The notes under the pieces were generated by a model that ran no database searches, was not told where the DNA came from, and saw nothing but the letters and a program-made list of their open reading frames with translations. This document shows positions 15,155-25,023 of a stretch of 59,278 nucleotides of DNA, piece after piece (the first letter of the stretch is position 1; each line of letters opens with the position of its first letter). The stretch comes from an uncultured Lachnospiraceae bacterium (GTDB lineage Bacteria > Bacillota > Clostridia > Lachnospirales > Lachnospiraceae), in NCBI GenBank assembly GCA_947179245.1, contig CAMXBD010000002.1, positions 1-59,278 on the forward strand, in the 5' to 3' direction. Position numbers and translations under genes: made by a program.

Positions 15155-16941
15155 GCATGAGAAACTGCCGGCAATACTTTTATGGAATCCAGAAGAAAAT
15201 ACTTCTGACAGTCACGTTGATTCTCAGTATACTTTTTGTTGTGACATACGCGGGCATTAACCAGATTGTGAAGGCGAATACCTATGAATCGTTATCGGGA
15301 CAGTATGCCTACTTAAACGACAGGATACTCATGTCCTTTGAGAAGATTCAGGATGATTTAGACCAGCTTACCTCGGATTTTATTCTAAATGCTTATGTGC
15401 AGAAATCACTGACTAATCAGCCTTTTACGGCATCGGATGTGGAGATGATGAAAAAGAGCCTTGCCTTTTTGAACCGTAGCTTTCTGGATTACTATGTGAT
15501 TCTTGATAATAAGGGCAATATGTATTCTCCACGGAACATATCTCTTGACCTTAATACCTTTCAGAACAGTACGATTTGCAAAAGTCTGGGAGAAGAATAC
15601 TCTAAAACAAAATTATTATGGACAAGAGATGTGATATTCGGAACCAATGAGATGAGTTTCTTTGTGGTACGTTATATCCATGAGATGAATTCACCTCATG
15701 ATCCGGGGCTTTTGATCCTAAAGCTGAATGACAGCATATTGGATGACATCAAAGAAAGTATTACAGATGAGAGACTGATGTATTTCATGCTGGACGGGAA
15801 TGAGGAAGTCTGCTTCGGGCAGCTGCCGGGCGGTGCCAAATGGGATCCGGAAGATGAGCGGAACCGTGAAATACTCTGGCAGGAGATTATGGTGCAGGGA
15901 GAGTACAGCGGACAGCTGGAAAAGGGAATTTCAAGAACGGCCTATCATGAGGGAACACAGTTTACGATTATAACATATGCTCCGGAAGAGGTATCCAATG
16001 AGGTGGTCAGGGAGATTCAGTTTATGATGGGCATTGTATTTATTGCGACCTACAGTCTGGCGGTTGTCAGTGTGATTGTTTTTGCACATAAGTTTACCAG
16101 ACCGATCAAATATGTGAGCGATACGATGAGCAGTTTTGATGAGAGCCGCTTAGAATCCAGAATCGACTTAAATACGAACACCGAGTTAGACCACATTGGA
16201 CAGGCCTACAACAGTATGGTGAAAGAAGTCAGGTCTCTGATGGAGAATGTGAAGAAAAAGGAGCAGGAATTGTGGGAGAGCGAACTGCAATCCCTGATTT
16301 ATCAGATCAGACCGCATTTTCTTTATAATACACTGGACACGATCTATATGTTAGCAAGGATTCAGAAGGAAGAGACGATCATGAAAATGATAGAGTCGCT
16401 TTCCTGCTTTTTCAGGATCAATTTAAGCAATGGCAAGCAGGAAATTCCGGTGGAAAAAGAATTGGAGCATGTCAGCGCTTATCTGGAAATACAGAAGATC
16501 CGCAATGCAGAGCTGTTCACGTATGAGATTGATCTGGAGGAGTCTGTGTCATCCCTCATGGTCATGAAGATGATCCTTCAGCCTGTGGCGGAGAACTGCA
16601 TCAAATATGGGTTTCAGGATATTTATGAGGGCGGTGTGATCCGCATACGGGCATATCAGGAAGATGGTTATCTCAGTTTTTCCGTAGAGAATAACGGGAA
16701 ACCTATTGAACAGGAACAACTGGATAAGTTAAATAAGCTGGAGACAATTTCCATCGAGGAAATCGATCAGGTCATCCGCAGGAAAAACGGCGGGTATGGG
16801 ATCTGTAATGTGGTAAAAAGATTACGCGTCAGGTATCATGACAAGATACGTTTCTATTATGTAAGAAAAGAGAGCGGGACGGAGTGCATCATTCAAATAG
16901 AGCTGGATCAGGCAAAAGAATCGGAGAAAGGGACTGTATGA
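15151..16941 (+). CDS. YesM-type sensor histidine kinase
   Basis: Membrane kinase of 596 residues: first membrane helix about 14-36 (ILLTVTLILSILFVVTYAG), a large extracellular sensor region to about 290, second helix about 292-312, then HAMP (FTRPIKYVSDTMSSFDESRLESRIDL). The His_kinase domain has LIYQIRPHFLYNTLDTIYMLA, with the phospho-His in PHFLYN, and a HATPase domain follows with QPVAENCIKYGF (N box) and NGGYGICNVVKRL (G box). The start overlaps the stop of the regulator gene, a tight pair. It probably senses a glucan fragment or the neighbouring binding protein. Confidence 0.92.
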   Translation: MSMRNCRQYFYGIQKKILLTVTLILSILFVVTYAGINQIVKANTYESLSGQYAYLNDRILMSFEKIQDDLDQLTSDFILNAYVQKSLTNQPFTASDVEMMKKSLAFLNRSFLDYYVILDNKGNMYSPRNISLDLNTFQNSTICKSLGEEYSKTKLLWTRDVIFGTNEMSFFVVRYIHEMNSPHDPGLLILKLNDSILDDIKESITDERLMYFMLDGNEEVCFGQLPGGAKWDPEDERNREILWQEIMVQGEYSGQLEKGISRTAYHEGTQFTIITYAPEEVSNEVVREIQFMMGIVFIATYSLAVVSVIVFAHKFTRPIKYVSDTMSSFDESRLESRIDLNTNTELDHIGQAYNSMVKEVRSLMENVKKKEQELWESELQSLIYQIRPHFLYNTLDTIYMLARIQKEETIMKMIESLSCFFRINLSNGKQEIPVEKELEHVSAYLEIQKIRNAELFTYEIDLEESVSSLMVMKMILQPVAENCIKYGFQDIYEGGVIRIRAYQEDGYLSFSVENNGKPIEQEQLDKLNKLETISIEEIDQVIRRKNGGYGICNVVKRLRVRYHDKIRFYYVRKESGTECIIQIELDQAKESEKGTV

Positions 16942-18227
16942 AGACAATAATAAAAAGCGGATTGCGGATTGTTGGTTTAATCGCAGTGCTGGGCGTGATT
17001 AATTTGACGGGCTGTTCTGAGCAGGAAGAAGCGTCAGTGACACAGGAAGTTGAAAGTGAGGTCGTGATTCCGGTCATATTCAGAGTGGATCCTGAAACGA
17101 ATGTTAGCGACAACAAGGCGTTTGCGGACGAGTTTAATCAGGAATATGAAGGGACATACCGGATAGAAGTGGAATGGCTGACAGAAAGCGCCGCAGGATA
17201 CAGAAATAAGATTAAACAGTGGAATGTTCTGGATAAAATGCCTGCCGTTGTGGTAGATGCAGGGTTTGACAATGATTTTTATCAGGTTATGGTAGAAAAT
17301 GACCGGCTGGTTGATCTGCGTCCCTATATGGAGCAGTCAGATTTCTGGCTGGATGCCATGAACCCGGATATTCTGAGGGACAGCACAGAGGCTGACGGGA
17401 GCGTGTACCTTTCCCCGCTTGGCAGCAGTGTGTACTCCTATGCTGGATTGATCTACAATGAAGAACTTTTAAGGAGGGCGGGATATGAGAAGATCCCAGA
17501 GACATGGGAAGAGTTTTTACAATGTCTGGATGCGCTTAAGGAGGAAGGAATCACCCCGCTTGCACTTCATGGTTCAGGTTCGTACTGGGTGCCGATGCTG
17601 ATTGGGACGGCTTATATGGAAAGAACACAGGAGGGAAGGGACTTTCTCAGTGAGGATTTTCCGGACAGTTTTCAGAATCAGAATATGCAGGATATGTTAG
17701 AGATGCTGAAACTGTTATATCAGTATAGCTATGAAGATGCAGTAGAAATTGATTATGAGCAGGCGGCAAACCGATTCTTAAATGACGAGGTGGCGATTAT
17801 AGCCAACGGTTATTGGATGTTTGACACTATGACAGACGAGATGAAAGAAAAGATGCGGTTCACATATTTTCCGGAAGGCGTCCTGATGAATTCACCCCGG
17901 ATGGGCGCGTGGGCAGTGAGTTCGGGATATGATGAGGATGTGATCGAGGGTGCAGTCAAAGTTCTGGAATACAGGATTGCGAGTGAGCAGCCGGATTTGG
18001 ATGAACTGCTAAACGGTGCCGCAGACAGTACGCTGGAAGCTTCTTATGCGGAGGCGGTAAAAGCAGTAAGGACGGTCATGCCCAATTATCAGATGAAATG
18101 GGAACAGGAGATTCAGAACGAGTTTTTTACCGAATATATGCCGGAATTGTTGGCGGGAGAGATAGAAACGGAGGAGTTTTTGCAGTTGATGGATGAGCGC
18201 AATGCTGCCATCAGACAGAGAAAATAG
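16938..18227 (+). CDS. Extracellular solute-binding lipoprotein co-transcribed with YesMN
   Basis: Sugar-type ABC solute-binding protein of 429 residues. The signal peptide ends in the lipobox LTGC (Cys near 27). Family features include the AGLIYNEELLRRAGYEKIPETWEEF region and a C-terminal helical lobe. It overlaps the kinase stop by ATGA and has no permease directly attached; the transporter genes start 130 bp later behind their own promoter with a second binding protein. This placement suggests a sensory or accessory role for the kinase, which is inference. The ATG at 16938 is chosen over an upstream start because the signal peptide begins there. Confidence 0.85.
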   Translation: MKTIIKSGLRIVGLIAVLGVINLTGCSEQEEASVTQEVESEVVIPVIFRVDPETNVSDNKAFADEFNQEYEGTYRIEVEWLTESAAGYRNKIKQWNVLDKMPAVVVDAGFDNDFYQVMVENDRLVDLRPYMEQSDFWLDAMNPDILRDSTEADGSVYLSPLGSSVYSYAGLIYNEELLRRAGYEKIPETWEEFLQCLDALKEEGITPLALHGSGSYWVPMLIGTAYMERTQEGRDFLSEDFPDSFQNQNMQDMLEMLKLLYQYSYEDAVEIDYEQAANRFLNDEVAIIANGYWMFDTMTDEMKEKMRFTYFPEGVLMNSPRMGAWAVSSGYDEDVIEGAVKVLEYRIASEQPDLDELLNGAADSTLEASYAEAVKAVRTVMPNYQMKWEQEIQNEFFTEYMPELLAGEIETEEFLQLMDERNAAIRQRK

Positions 18228-18285
18228 AAAGTTTAAAAATTGATATTTCAGGTTTAGTTATTTGTACATGGCGCATTTTTTCTCA

Positions 18286-18294
18286 TGCTATAAT
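18286..18294 (+). promoter_or_regulatory. Extended -10 promoter of the malEFG-pulA operon
   Basis: TGCTATAAT; the nearest -35-like element, TTGTAC at 18262, gives a 21-base spacer, so the promoter is probably weak without an activator such as the YesN-type regulator. The predicted leader is about 60 bases. Confidence 0.6.
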
Positions 18295-18360
18295 TCTATT
18301 CGTACATAGAAAGTGTGTTCGGAATCACACAATTATAAATACGAGAAAGGAGTTATTTCA

Positions 18361-19668
18361 ATGAGAAGGAAAATAACAGCAACAATATTGGCGGCAGTGA
18401 TGACCGCGTCATTATTAGCAGGATGTGGTTCAGGCGGCGGAGCACAGTCAGGGACACAGGCAGGAGCAGACAGCTCACAATCCGGACAGGAGTCAGCAGG
18501 TGCTGCGCAGTCAGGTGAAGCAGGTGATGTCAGTCTCAAAGTCTGGGGCTCACAGGAAGATCAGGAGATGTTGAATGACATTATTGACAACTTTAAAGAA
18601 GACTATCCGGAGGCGGCAGGCTGGAATATTGAGACAGCAGTAGTAAGCTCGGCAGATGCCAAGACAGAGGTGTTAAAAGACCCTTCAGTGGCAGCAGATA
18701 TTTTTGAGTTCGCTTCTGACCAGTTAGCAGAGTTACAGTCAGCAGGCGTGTTATATCGTATCACTAAGAATAAAGAAGAAATCATAGCAAACAACTTACC
18801 AAATTCAGTAGACGCCGCAACAATTGACGGCGAGATGTATGGATATCCGAATACATCTAATTCATTTTTCATGTATTATGACAAGAGCAAGTATACGGAG
18901 GATGAGGTTAAGAGCTTGGATACCATGCTTGCCAAAGAGCTTGAATCAGGAGTGACAAACTTCTCCATGGATCTTGATAACGGCTGGTATACGGCGGCAT
19001 TCTTCTTTGGAGCAGGATGTACCTTGTTCGGCGAGGACGGTGCAGATCCGACACAGTGTGACTTCAACAATGAGAAAGGTGTTCTGGTAGGGGATTATCT
19101 GCTTGATCTTGCAACAAACCCGAAAGTAAAGAATCATGACGACGCGCTTCTTCTTGCGGCTTTTGCAGAGGGAACTCTGGGAGCAAGCCTGACAGGAACA
19201 TGGAATGCAGCGGCAATTAAGGAATCTTTGGGAGAAAACTTCGGTGTGACGACCGTGCCTTCTATTACATTGGAAGACGGAACAGAGATTTCTCCGAGTA
19301 CAATCGTTAACTTTAACCTTTATGGCGTTAACGCGCAGACAAAGCACCCGGTAGAGGCAATGCAGTTTGCAGAATATTTAAGTAATGAAAAGTGCCAGAG
19401 AATCCGTTTTGAAGTAAGAAATTCTTCACCTACGAACTTAAATCTGGTAAATGATACAGAACTGCTCAGCACGAGTCCCGCAGTTGCAACTCTTTCAGAG
19501 CAGGTTAAAACTTCAACCGTACAGCCCTCTATTCCTCAGATCGGTAACTTCTGGAGCCCGATGGAGGCATTCGGACAGGATTGTATCGCTAAGGCAGTGA
19601 CCAAAGAGAATATGCAGGAGAAACTGGACACCATGGTTCAAGGTATTCTGGCAAAACTCGGCGAGTAG
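18361..19668 (+). CDS. Maltose/maltodextrin-type ABC solute-binding lipoprotein
   Basis: Binding protein of 435 residues. The signal peptide ends LLAGC (lipobox, Cys near 21), then comes a Gly/Ser/Gln/Ala-rich linker (to about 57), then a two-lobe SBP_bac_1 domain. Typical elements include MYGYPNTSNSFFMYYDKSKYT (substrate cleft) and GTWNAAAIKESLG. It is followed by two permease genes and a pullulanase, so the likely substrate is a maltodextrin or pullulan fragment. The ATG at 18361 has AAAGGAG 8 bases upstream. No ATPase gene is in the cluster; a shared MsmX-type ATPase elsewhere is expected for Firmicutes. Confidence 0.9.
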   Translation: MRRKITATILAAVMTASLLAGCGSGGGAQSGTQAGADSSQSGQESAGAAQSGEAGDVSLKVWGSQEDQEMLNDIIDNFKEDYPEAAGWNIETAVVSSADAKTEVLKDPSVAADIFEFASDQLAELQSAGVLYRITKNKEEIIANNLPNSVDAATIDGEMYGYPNTSNSFFMYYDKSKYTEDEVKSLDTMLAKELESGVTNFSMDLDNGWYTAAFFFGAGCTLFGEDGADPTQCDFNNEKGVLVGDYLLDLATNPKVKNHDDALLLAAFAEGTLGASLTGTWNAAAIKESLGENFGVTTVPSITLEDGTEISPSTIVNFNLYGVNAQTKHPVEAMQFAEYLSNEKCQRIRFEVRNSSPTNLNLVNDTELLSTSPAVATLSEQVKTSTVQPSIPQIGNFWSPMEAFGQDCIAKAVTKENMQEKLDTMVQGILAKLGE

Positions 19669-19701
19669 GAGATGAAACTGCAATAAGCGAGGAGGGACGT
19701 T

Positions 19702-21078
19702 ATGGGTAAGGGAAAAAAGAAAAAAAGTATCAATGACGGTTCTGTTGTCGTACAGGTCATCCAAAAAGGGGATGTTTGGGCGAAACTCTCCATGGTCATT
19801 ATGGGATTTGCCAATCTGCGCAGGAAACAGATCGTTAAAGGATTGATTTTTCTTCTGATAGAAGCATCGTTTATTTACTATATGGTACAAACCGGGGTAA
19901 ATGCCCTGAAAAACATGATCACGCTCGGCACACAGACGCAGGGGTGGGTCTATGATGAAGAACTTGGAATCGATGTACTGGCGCAGGGCGATAACTCTAT
20001 GCTTCTACTGTTGTACGGTGTACTTTGTCTTTTCATTATCACGGCATTTGTGCTTGCATGGAGGGCTAATTTAAAGTCAGCTATGGAAGTGCAGATGCTT
20101 GAAGCAAAAGGAAGGCCGGTTCCGGGATTTATAGACGATGTAAAGATTTATATGGATCAGAAGTTCAACAGAACCCTGTTGACATTGCCGATGATTGGTG
20201 TGCTTGCCTTTACGGTGCTTCCGCTGGCGTACATGATCCTTGCGGCTTTCACGAACTATGATAATGCTCATCAGCCGCCCGGAAATCTGTTTACATGGAT
20301 CGGACTCGATAACTTCGGGACGATCCTAGGTTCCGGCAGTACGATTGGCAAGACTTTCTGGCCGATTCTTGCATGGACGATCATATGGGCGTTCTTTGCA
20401 ACATTTTTAAATTATATCGGTGGAATCCTGCTTGCGCTTCTGATCAACCGGAAAAGTGTGAAGTTTAAGAGTCTTTGGAGAACCATTTTTGTAATGTCGA
20501 TTGCGATTCCGTCTTTTGTATCACTTCTTGTCATGAGAACGATGTTACAGCCGGACGGTGCGGTCAATGTTTTGTTAAAGAGCTGGGGATTGATCGAAGA
20601 GAGTCTTCCGTTCTGGACAAATGCGACCTTTGCAAGAGTATCGGTCATTGTCGTCAACCTCTGGGTAGGTGTTCCGTATACGATGCTGATCACGTCGGGA
20701 ATTTTACTGAATATACCGGAAGAACTGTTTGAGGCGGCTTCCATTGACGGCGCTAATGCAGCAGTCATGTTCCGCAAGATCACGATGCCATATGTTGTTT
20801 TCGTAACGACACCGTATCTGATCACGCAGTTTGTCGGAAACATTAATAACTTTAATATTATTTATCTACTTTCAGGCGGTGGACCGAGTACACTTGATTA
20901 TTATCAGGCAGGAAAGACGGATCTGCTTGTTACATGGCTCTATAAACTGACGGTCAACAGCAAGGATTACTGCTATGCATCAGCGATAGGTATTATCATA
21001 TTTGTGATTTCGGCGGTGGCATCCTTACTTACATACCGTAAGACATCAGCATACAATAATGAGGAGGCGTTCCAATAA
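19702..21078 (+). CDS. MalF-type sugar ABC permease
   Basis: Membrane permease of 458 residues. An N-terminal extension with two extra helices (GLIFLLIEASFIYYMV near 53 and LLLYGVLCLFIITAFVLAW near 97) precedes the six-helix core, as in MalF-like proteins. The EAA loop is EAASIDGANAAVMFRKITMP (near 347), which contacts the ATPase. GGGPSTLDYYQ near 393 is also typical of the family. It overlaps malG by one base. It imports the sugar captured by the preceding lipoprotein. Confidence 0.92.
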   Translation: MGKGKKKKSINDGSVVVQVIQKGDVWAKLSMVIMGFANLRRKQIVKGLIFLLIEASFIYYMVQTGVNALKNMITLGTQTQGWVYDEELGIDVLAQGDNSMLLLLYGVLCLFIITAFVLAWRANLKSAMEVQMLEAKGRPVPGFIDDVKIYMDQKFNRTLLTLPMIGVLAFTVLPLAYMILAAFTNYDNAHQPPGNLFTWIGLDNFGTILGSGSTIGKTFWPILAWTIIWAFFATFLNYIGGILLALLINRKSVKFKSLWRTIFVMSIAIPSFVSLLVMRTMLQPDGAVNVLLKSWGLIEESLPFWTNATFARVSVIVVNLWVGVPYTMLITSGILLNIPEELFEAASIDGANAAVMFRKITMPYVVFVTTPYLITQFVGNINNFNIIYLLSGGGPSTLDYYQAGKTDLLVTWLYKLTVNSKDYCYASAIGIIIFVISAVASLLTYRKTSAYNNEEAFQ

Positions 21079-21938
21079 TGAATAAGACAAGATCTATGTC
21101 AAGACATAAAAGAATGAAAGACATTGCATCCTATGTTGCCCTCATCGTATTGTCTATTATCTGGCTGGTTCCGATATTTTGGGTAGTTATGACGTCTTTT
21201 AGGGAAGAGCCGGGCTCTTATACGTCATATTTCTTCCCGAAAAGCCTGACGATAAACAATTATGTAAACTTGTTAACAGACAATACACAGTTCTATTTTA
21301 TGAAGTGGTTTGGAAACACCTTCTTTGTGGCAGTATGCAGCTGTGTGATTTCTACATTTTTTGTACTGGCAGTGTCCTATACGATGTCAAGGATGCGCTT
21401 TAAGATGAGAAAACCATTGATGAATATTGCGATGATTCTGGGGATGTTTCCGGGCTTTATGTCCATGATTGCCGTATACTATATCTTGAAAGGACTGGGA
21501 ATTACGCAGTCGCTGTTAGCGCTTATCATGGTGTATTCCGGCGGCGCAGGTCTGGGATTCTTTGTGGCAAAAGGTTTCTTTGATACATTACCGAAGGCGC
21601 TTGACGAGGCGGCGCTCATAGATGGGGCAACAAGATTGCAGATTTTTACCAAAATTACGATACCGCTGTCAAAGCCAATCATTGTGTACACTGTGCTGAC
21701 TTCGTTCTTAGGACCTTGGATGGACTTCATTTTTGCCAGTGTAATCATGGGTGATAATTACGATAACTATACGGTAGCGCTCGGACTGTTCAAGATGCTG
21801 GAGAGAGAGTTTATCAATGACTACTATACACAGTTTGCGGCAGGGTGCGTATTGGTATCTATTCCGATTGCGGCATTGTTTATCAGTATGCAGAAGTATT
21901 ATGTGGAAGGCGTGTCTGGCGGCGCGGTGAAAGGATAA
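21078..21938 (+). CDS. MalG-type sugar ABC permease
   Basis: Membrane permease of 286 residues with six helices. The opening helix region is LIVLSIIWLVPIFWVVMTSF, and the EAA loop is DEAALIDGATRLQIFTKITI (near 175). The C-terminus ends YVEGVSGGAVKG, typical of the MalG group. It pairs with the MalF-type permease whose stop overlaps its start. The pullulanase gene follows 4 bp later, so uptake and debranching are one unit. Confidence 0.93.
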   Translation: MNKTRSMSRHKRMKDIASYVALIVLSIIWLVPIFWVVMTSFREEPGSYTSYFFPKSLTINNYVNLLTDNTQFYFMKWFGNTFFVAVCSCVISTFFVLAVSYTMSRMRFKMRKPLMNIAMILGMFPGFMSMIAVYYILKGLGITQSLLALIMVYSGGAGLGFFVAKGFFDTLPKALDEAALIDGATRLQIFTKITIPLSKPIIVYTVLTSFLGPWMDFIFASVIMGDNYDNYTVALGLFKMLEREFINDYYTQFAAGCVLVSIPIAALFISMQKYYVEGVSGGAVKG

Positions 21939-21942
21939 GATA

Positions 21943-23922
21943 ATGAGTATGCGTTCTCCTTTAGAGTGGAAGCGGTTCTTTGAATCGGAAGAGTTTGATA
22001 AAGAATATGAATATACCGGAGATAATCTGGGCGTTGTTTTGGGAGAAAAAGAAACGACGTTCCGGATATGGGCTCCGACTGCGGAATCCGTATCTTTAAA
22101 TTTGTATGAGAGCGGGGACAGCGGGGCGGACGACGGAACAGGTATAATTCCGATGCAGAGAACCGACAAGGGTGTCTGGATGGTATCGGTTGAGAATAAT
22201 CTGAAAAACACTTATTATACATATACGGTCACAGCGAATGGAGAGACGCATGAAACGCAGGATGTGTACGCGAAAGCGTGCGGTGTAAACGGGCGGCGGA
22301 GTATGGTAGTAGATTTAAGAGATACCGATCCGGATGGATGGCAGAAGGATGAGTACACATATGACGCCGCATCCCTTCCTGTAATCTATGAAGTACATAT
22401 CAAAGATTTCTCCTATGCGGAGAGTTCCGGTATTCCGAAAGAATACCGGGGGAAATACAGGGCGTTTACCATAGAAGGTTCCACATTATATGGTAAAGGG
22501 GAAAAGAGTACCTGCATTTCCTATTTAAAAGAACTTGGTATTACCCACGTACATCTGCTGCCCTGTTTTGATTTCGGGTCTGTGGATGAGGCGGGGGATT
22601 TTGATACTCAGTTTAACTGGGGATATGATCCTGTTAATTACAACATACCAGAAGGCAGCTACGCGACGAACGCGCAGGACGGCAGGGTTCGTATCAGGGA
22701 ATTTAAAGAGATGGTCATGGCGCTCCATCAGGCAGGAATCGGTGTTATTATGGATGTTGTCTATAATCATACGTTTGCTTTGGATTCCTGCTTTCAAAGG
22801 ACAGTACCATACTATTACTATCGCGTCAGGGAAGACGGAACCATGTCAAACGGCTCCGCATGCGGAAACGATACGGCGAGTGAACGCGCGATGTTCAGAA
22901 GATATATGACGGAGTCTGTCTGCTATTGGGCGAAAGAATATCATATTGACGGTTTCCGCTTTGACCTGATGGGACTCCATGATGTGGAGACGATGAACGC
23001 GATCCGCAAGGCGCTGGATGAGATGCCTGACGGGAAGCATATTCTGATGTATGGAGAGCCCTGGGCGGCAGCCGATACAGCCATGAAGAAAGGCGCGGTT
23101 CCTGCATTGAAGAAAAACGTGGAATTGCTGGATGAGAGAATCGCAATTTTTAATGATGATACCCGCGATACTGTAAAAGGGGATATTCAAGATGCAAAAC
23201 TACCCGGATTTGTCAATGGCGGAGAGGGACTGGAAGATAAAATATGTTCTGCAGTTCTGGCATGGTGTGATGGAAAAGGCGGTTATCAGCCCCATAATCC
23301 CGGTCAGACAATCACTTACGTGTCGGCGCATGATAATTGGACATTATGGGATAAACTGTGTTATACGCTTCAAACAGAACCTGATTTTAACTGCAAGGAT
23401 GAGCGGGTGGTACAGGCAAATAAGTTTGCAGCCGGAGTTGTTATGACTTCGCTTGGCACAGTATTTATGCAGGCAGGTGAAGAAGCCGCAAGGACAAAGA
23501 GAGGAATCGGGGACAGCTATAATTCTCCGGCAGCGCTAAATGCGCTTGACTGGGAGAGAATGTACCGGTTTGAAGATTTACTGGCATATTATAAAGGAAT
23601 GCTGGCGATCCGCAAAAGCTGTCCGGGATATTGGCACCGTGATAAGAAAGTTCTTGAAAAAATTCAGTTCCACCATTGTGAGCAGGGATGTATCGCTTTT
23701 GCATTCAATGCGCAGAGCAGTCATGATAAATGGAAACGGCTGTGGGTGGTGTATTCTACCCGGAAAGAACCTTACAGGCTGTCTCTTCCGAAAGCGGACA
23801 GAGTGCTGTTAGCGGATGGAGCAAGGGTATTGTCTCAGCCGGCAGAGTTGGAAGAGAAGGAGTATGTTCAGATTGAGACGATGGGTGTGTCTGTGTTTGG
23901 AGAGCCCCTAAGTCCATTTTAA
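21943..23922 (+). CDS. pulA: Type I pullulanase (GH13), intracellular
   Basis: Debranching enzyme that cuts alpha-1,6 bonds in pullulan and branched maltodextrins. An N-terminal CBM48-like domain (about 20-110) has FRIWAPTAESVSLNLY. The type I pullulanase signature FNWGYDPVNYN is near 225, close to the usual YNWGYDP. GH13 regions: I DVVYNH, II GFRFDLMG (nucleophile Asp), III MYGEPW (acid Glu), IV SAHDN. There is no signal peptide, so it acts inside the cell on imported oligosaccharides. Length 659 fits the family. It is the last gene of the malEFG operon. Confidence 0.95.
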   Translation: MSMRSPLEWKRFFESEEFDKEYEYTGDNLGVVLGEKETTFRIWAPTAESVSLNLYESGDSGADDGTGIIPMQRTDKGVWMVSVENNLKNTYYTYTVTANGETHETQDVYAKACGVNGRRSMVVDLRDTDPDGWQKDEYTYDAASLPVIYEVHIKDFSYAESSGIPKEYRGKYRAFTIEGSTLYGKGEKSTCISYLKELGITHVHLLPCFDFGSVDEAGDFDTQFNWGYDPVNYNIPEGSYATNAQDGRVRIREFKEMVMALHQAGIGVIMDVVYNHTFALDSCFQRTVPYYYYRVREDGTMSNGSACGNDTASERAMFRRYMTESVCYWAKEYHIDGFRFDLMGLHDVETMNAIRKALDEMPDGKHILMYGEPWAAADTAMKKGAVPALKKNVELLDERIAIFNDDTRDTVKGDIQDAKLPGFVNGGEGLEDKICSAVLAWCDGKGGYQPHNPGQTITYVSAHDNWTLWDKLCYTLQTEPDFNCKDERVVQANKFAAGVVMTSLGTVFMQAGEEAARTKRGIGDSYNSPAALNALDWERMYRFEDLLAYYKGMLAIRKSCPGYWHRDKKVLEKIQFHHCEQGCIAFAFNAQSSHDKWKRLWVVYSTRKEPYRLSLPKADRVLLADGARVLSQPAELEEKEYVQIETMGVSVFGEPLSPF

Positions 23923-23925
23923 TTG

Positions 23926-23954
23926 TTGAAAAGAAAAAAGCAGTATGCTATATT
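23926..23954 (+). promoter_or_regulatory. Promoter of the CPBP protease gene
   Basis: TTGAAA, a 17-base spacer and an extended -10 TGCTATATT. The predicted start is about 23961, only 12 bases before a terminator hairpin. Confidence 0.75.
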
Positions 23955-23972
23955 ATAACCATCAAAGGAATG

Positions 23973-23996
23973 ACCGCCCATGCAAGGGTGGTTTTT
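23973..23996 (+). terminator. Promoter-proximal terminator / attenuator
   Basis: ACCGCCC pairs with GGGTGGT around ATGCAA, followed by five T. It may end the pullulanase operon, but it lies just downstream of the CPBP promoter, so it would also stop most transcripts from that promoter. Confidence 0.65.
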
Positions 23997-24026
23997 CTAT
24001 GTAAATCTGCATACAATGGAGTAATT

Positions 24027-24890
24027 ATGAACAACAATCATTATTTCAATAAAATATGGGATGTCTTTAAACCCTTCATAATATACTATGTTCTCTACAG
24101 TGTGGTATTTATCCTGATTATTTCTTTATGCCGGACAATCGCACAAGGCTTAGGAGACGAATATATGGTATATCTGACAGAACATGCCGAGACAGTGACC
24201 GGATTGGTCAGTGGACTGTCCATGATGATCAGTGTCCTGCCGCTTATTCCGATGCTGAGACACGAGTTGGCTGAACATAAATTTTCTGTGAGCGATACGG
24301 TGTATGACGGCAGTTCGGCAGCAAAGAAGCAGAACGGCGCTAAGAGCGGAAAAAACGGCATAGCGGTAACGCAGGCAGCTCTCACGATTCTGCTTGCAGC
24401 ATCTTCTTCTCTGGGACTTAATGTTCTATTGGCATTGACCGGATTAGTCGAGTCTTCTGCTGGCTACCAAGATGTGGCGAGGCAGCAGTACAGCGTCGTA
24501 TTTGGGGCAGGCATGATCTTGTTTGGCTTGATTTCACCAATCACGGAGGAAATCGTTTTTCGCGGTCTGGTCTTTAACCGTATGAGACGTTATTTTCCTC
24601 ATGTGGCAGCAGTGGCCGCATCTGGTGTGCTGTTCGGCATCTATCACGGTAATCTGGTGCAGGGGTTATACGGTGGGTGCATGGGTATGTTAATGGCATA
24701 TCTGTACGAGCGGATGCACAGTTTCTTAATTCCATGTCTTTTTCATGCGGCGGCTAACCTTGTGGTGTATGTGGTTGCACAGAATATGGCGCTGCAGGGA
24801 AAACTTTTTACATTGACCGGCTGCGTGGCGCTGCTTGGTGTTTCAGCAATTTGTATTGTTATCGTAGAATTAGGAAAACCAAATCATTAA
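24027..24890 (+). CDS. CPBP family intramembrane metalloprotease
   Basis: Membrane protein of 287 residues of the CAAX protease/bacteriocin-processing (Abi, Rce1-like) family. The motifs are in order: EE-x-x-x-R in PITEEIVFRGLVF, F-x-x-x-H in LFGIYHGN, and H-x-x-x-N in LFHAAANLVVYV. About eight hydrophobic helices are visible, with a Lys-rich loop near 95-115. The ATG at 24027 is chosen for the GGAG 6 bases upstream; an upstream ATG at 23970 would start inside the terminator. Such proteins are linked to bacteriocin immunity or peptide processing; no partner gene is nearby. Confidence 0.87.
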   Translation: MNNNHYFNKIWDVFKPFIIYYVLYSVVFILIISLCRTIAQGLGDEYMVYLTEHAETVTGLVSGLSMMISVLPLIPMLRHELAEHKFSVSDTVYDGSSAAKKQNGAKSGKNGIAVTQAALTILLAASSSLGLNVLLALTGLVESSAGYQDVARQQYSVVFGAGMILFGLISPITEEIVFRGLVFNRMRRYFPHVAAVAASGVLFGIYHGNLVQGLYGGCMGMLMAYLYERMHSFLIPCLFHAAANLVVYVVAQNMALQGKLFTLTGCVALLGVSAICIVIVELGKPNH

Positions 24891-24901
24891 TTTGTTACTT
24901 G

Positions 24902-24930
24902 TTGACACACAGGAAAGAACAATTTATAAT
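24902..24930 (+). promoter_or_regulatory. Consensus sigma-A promoter of the hydrogenase-like sensor gene
   Basis: Perfect TTGACA, a 17-base spacer and perfect TATAAT. It gives a leader of about 85 bases. Strong constitutive transcription is expected unless a regulator intervenes. Confidence 0.88.
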
Positions 24931-25023
24931 TTAGTTATGTATTTTGTACTAAAAAGCTGCTCCGTCAAACGGAAATTGAGCAAAATTTATTAAAAATAAA
25001 TTTAAAGCGCGAAGGAGAAACTT

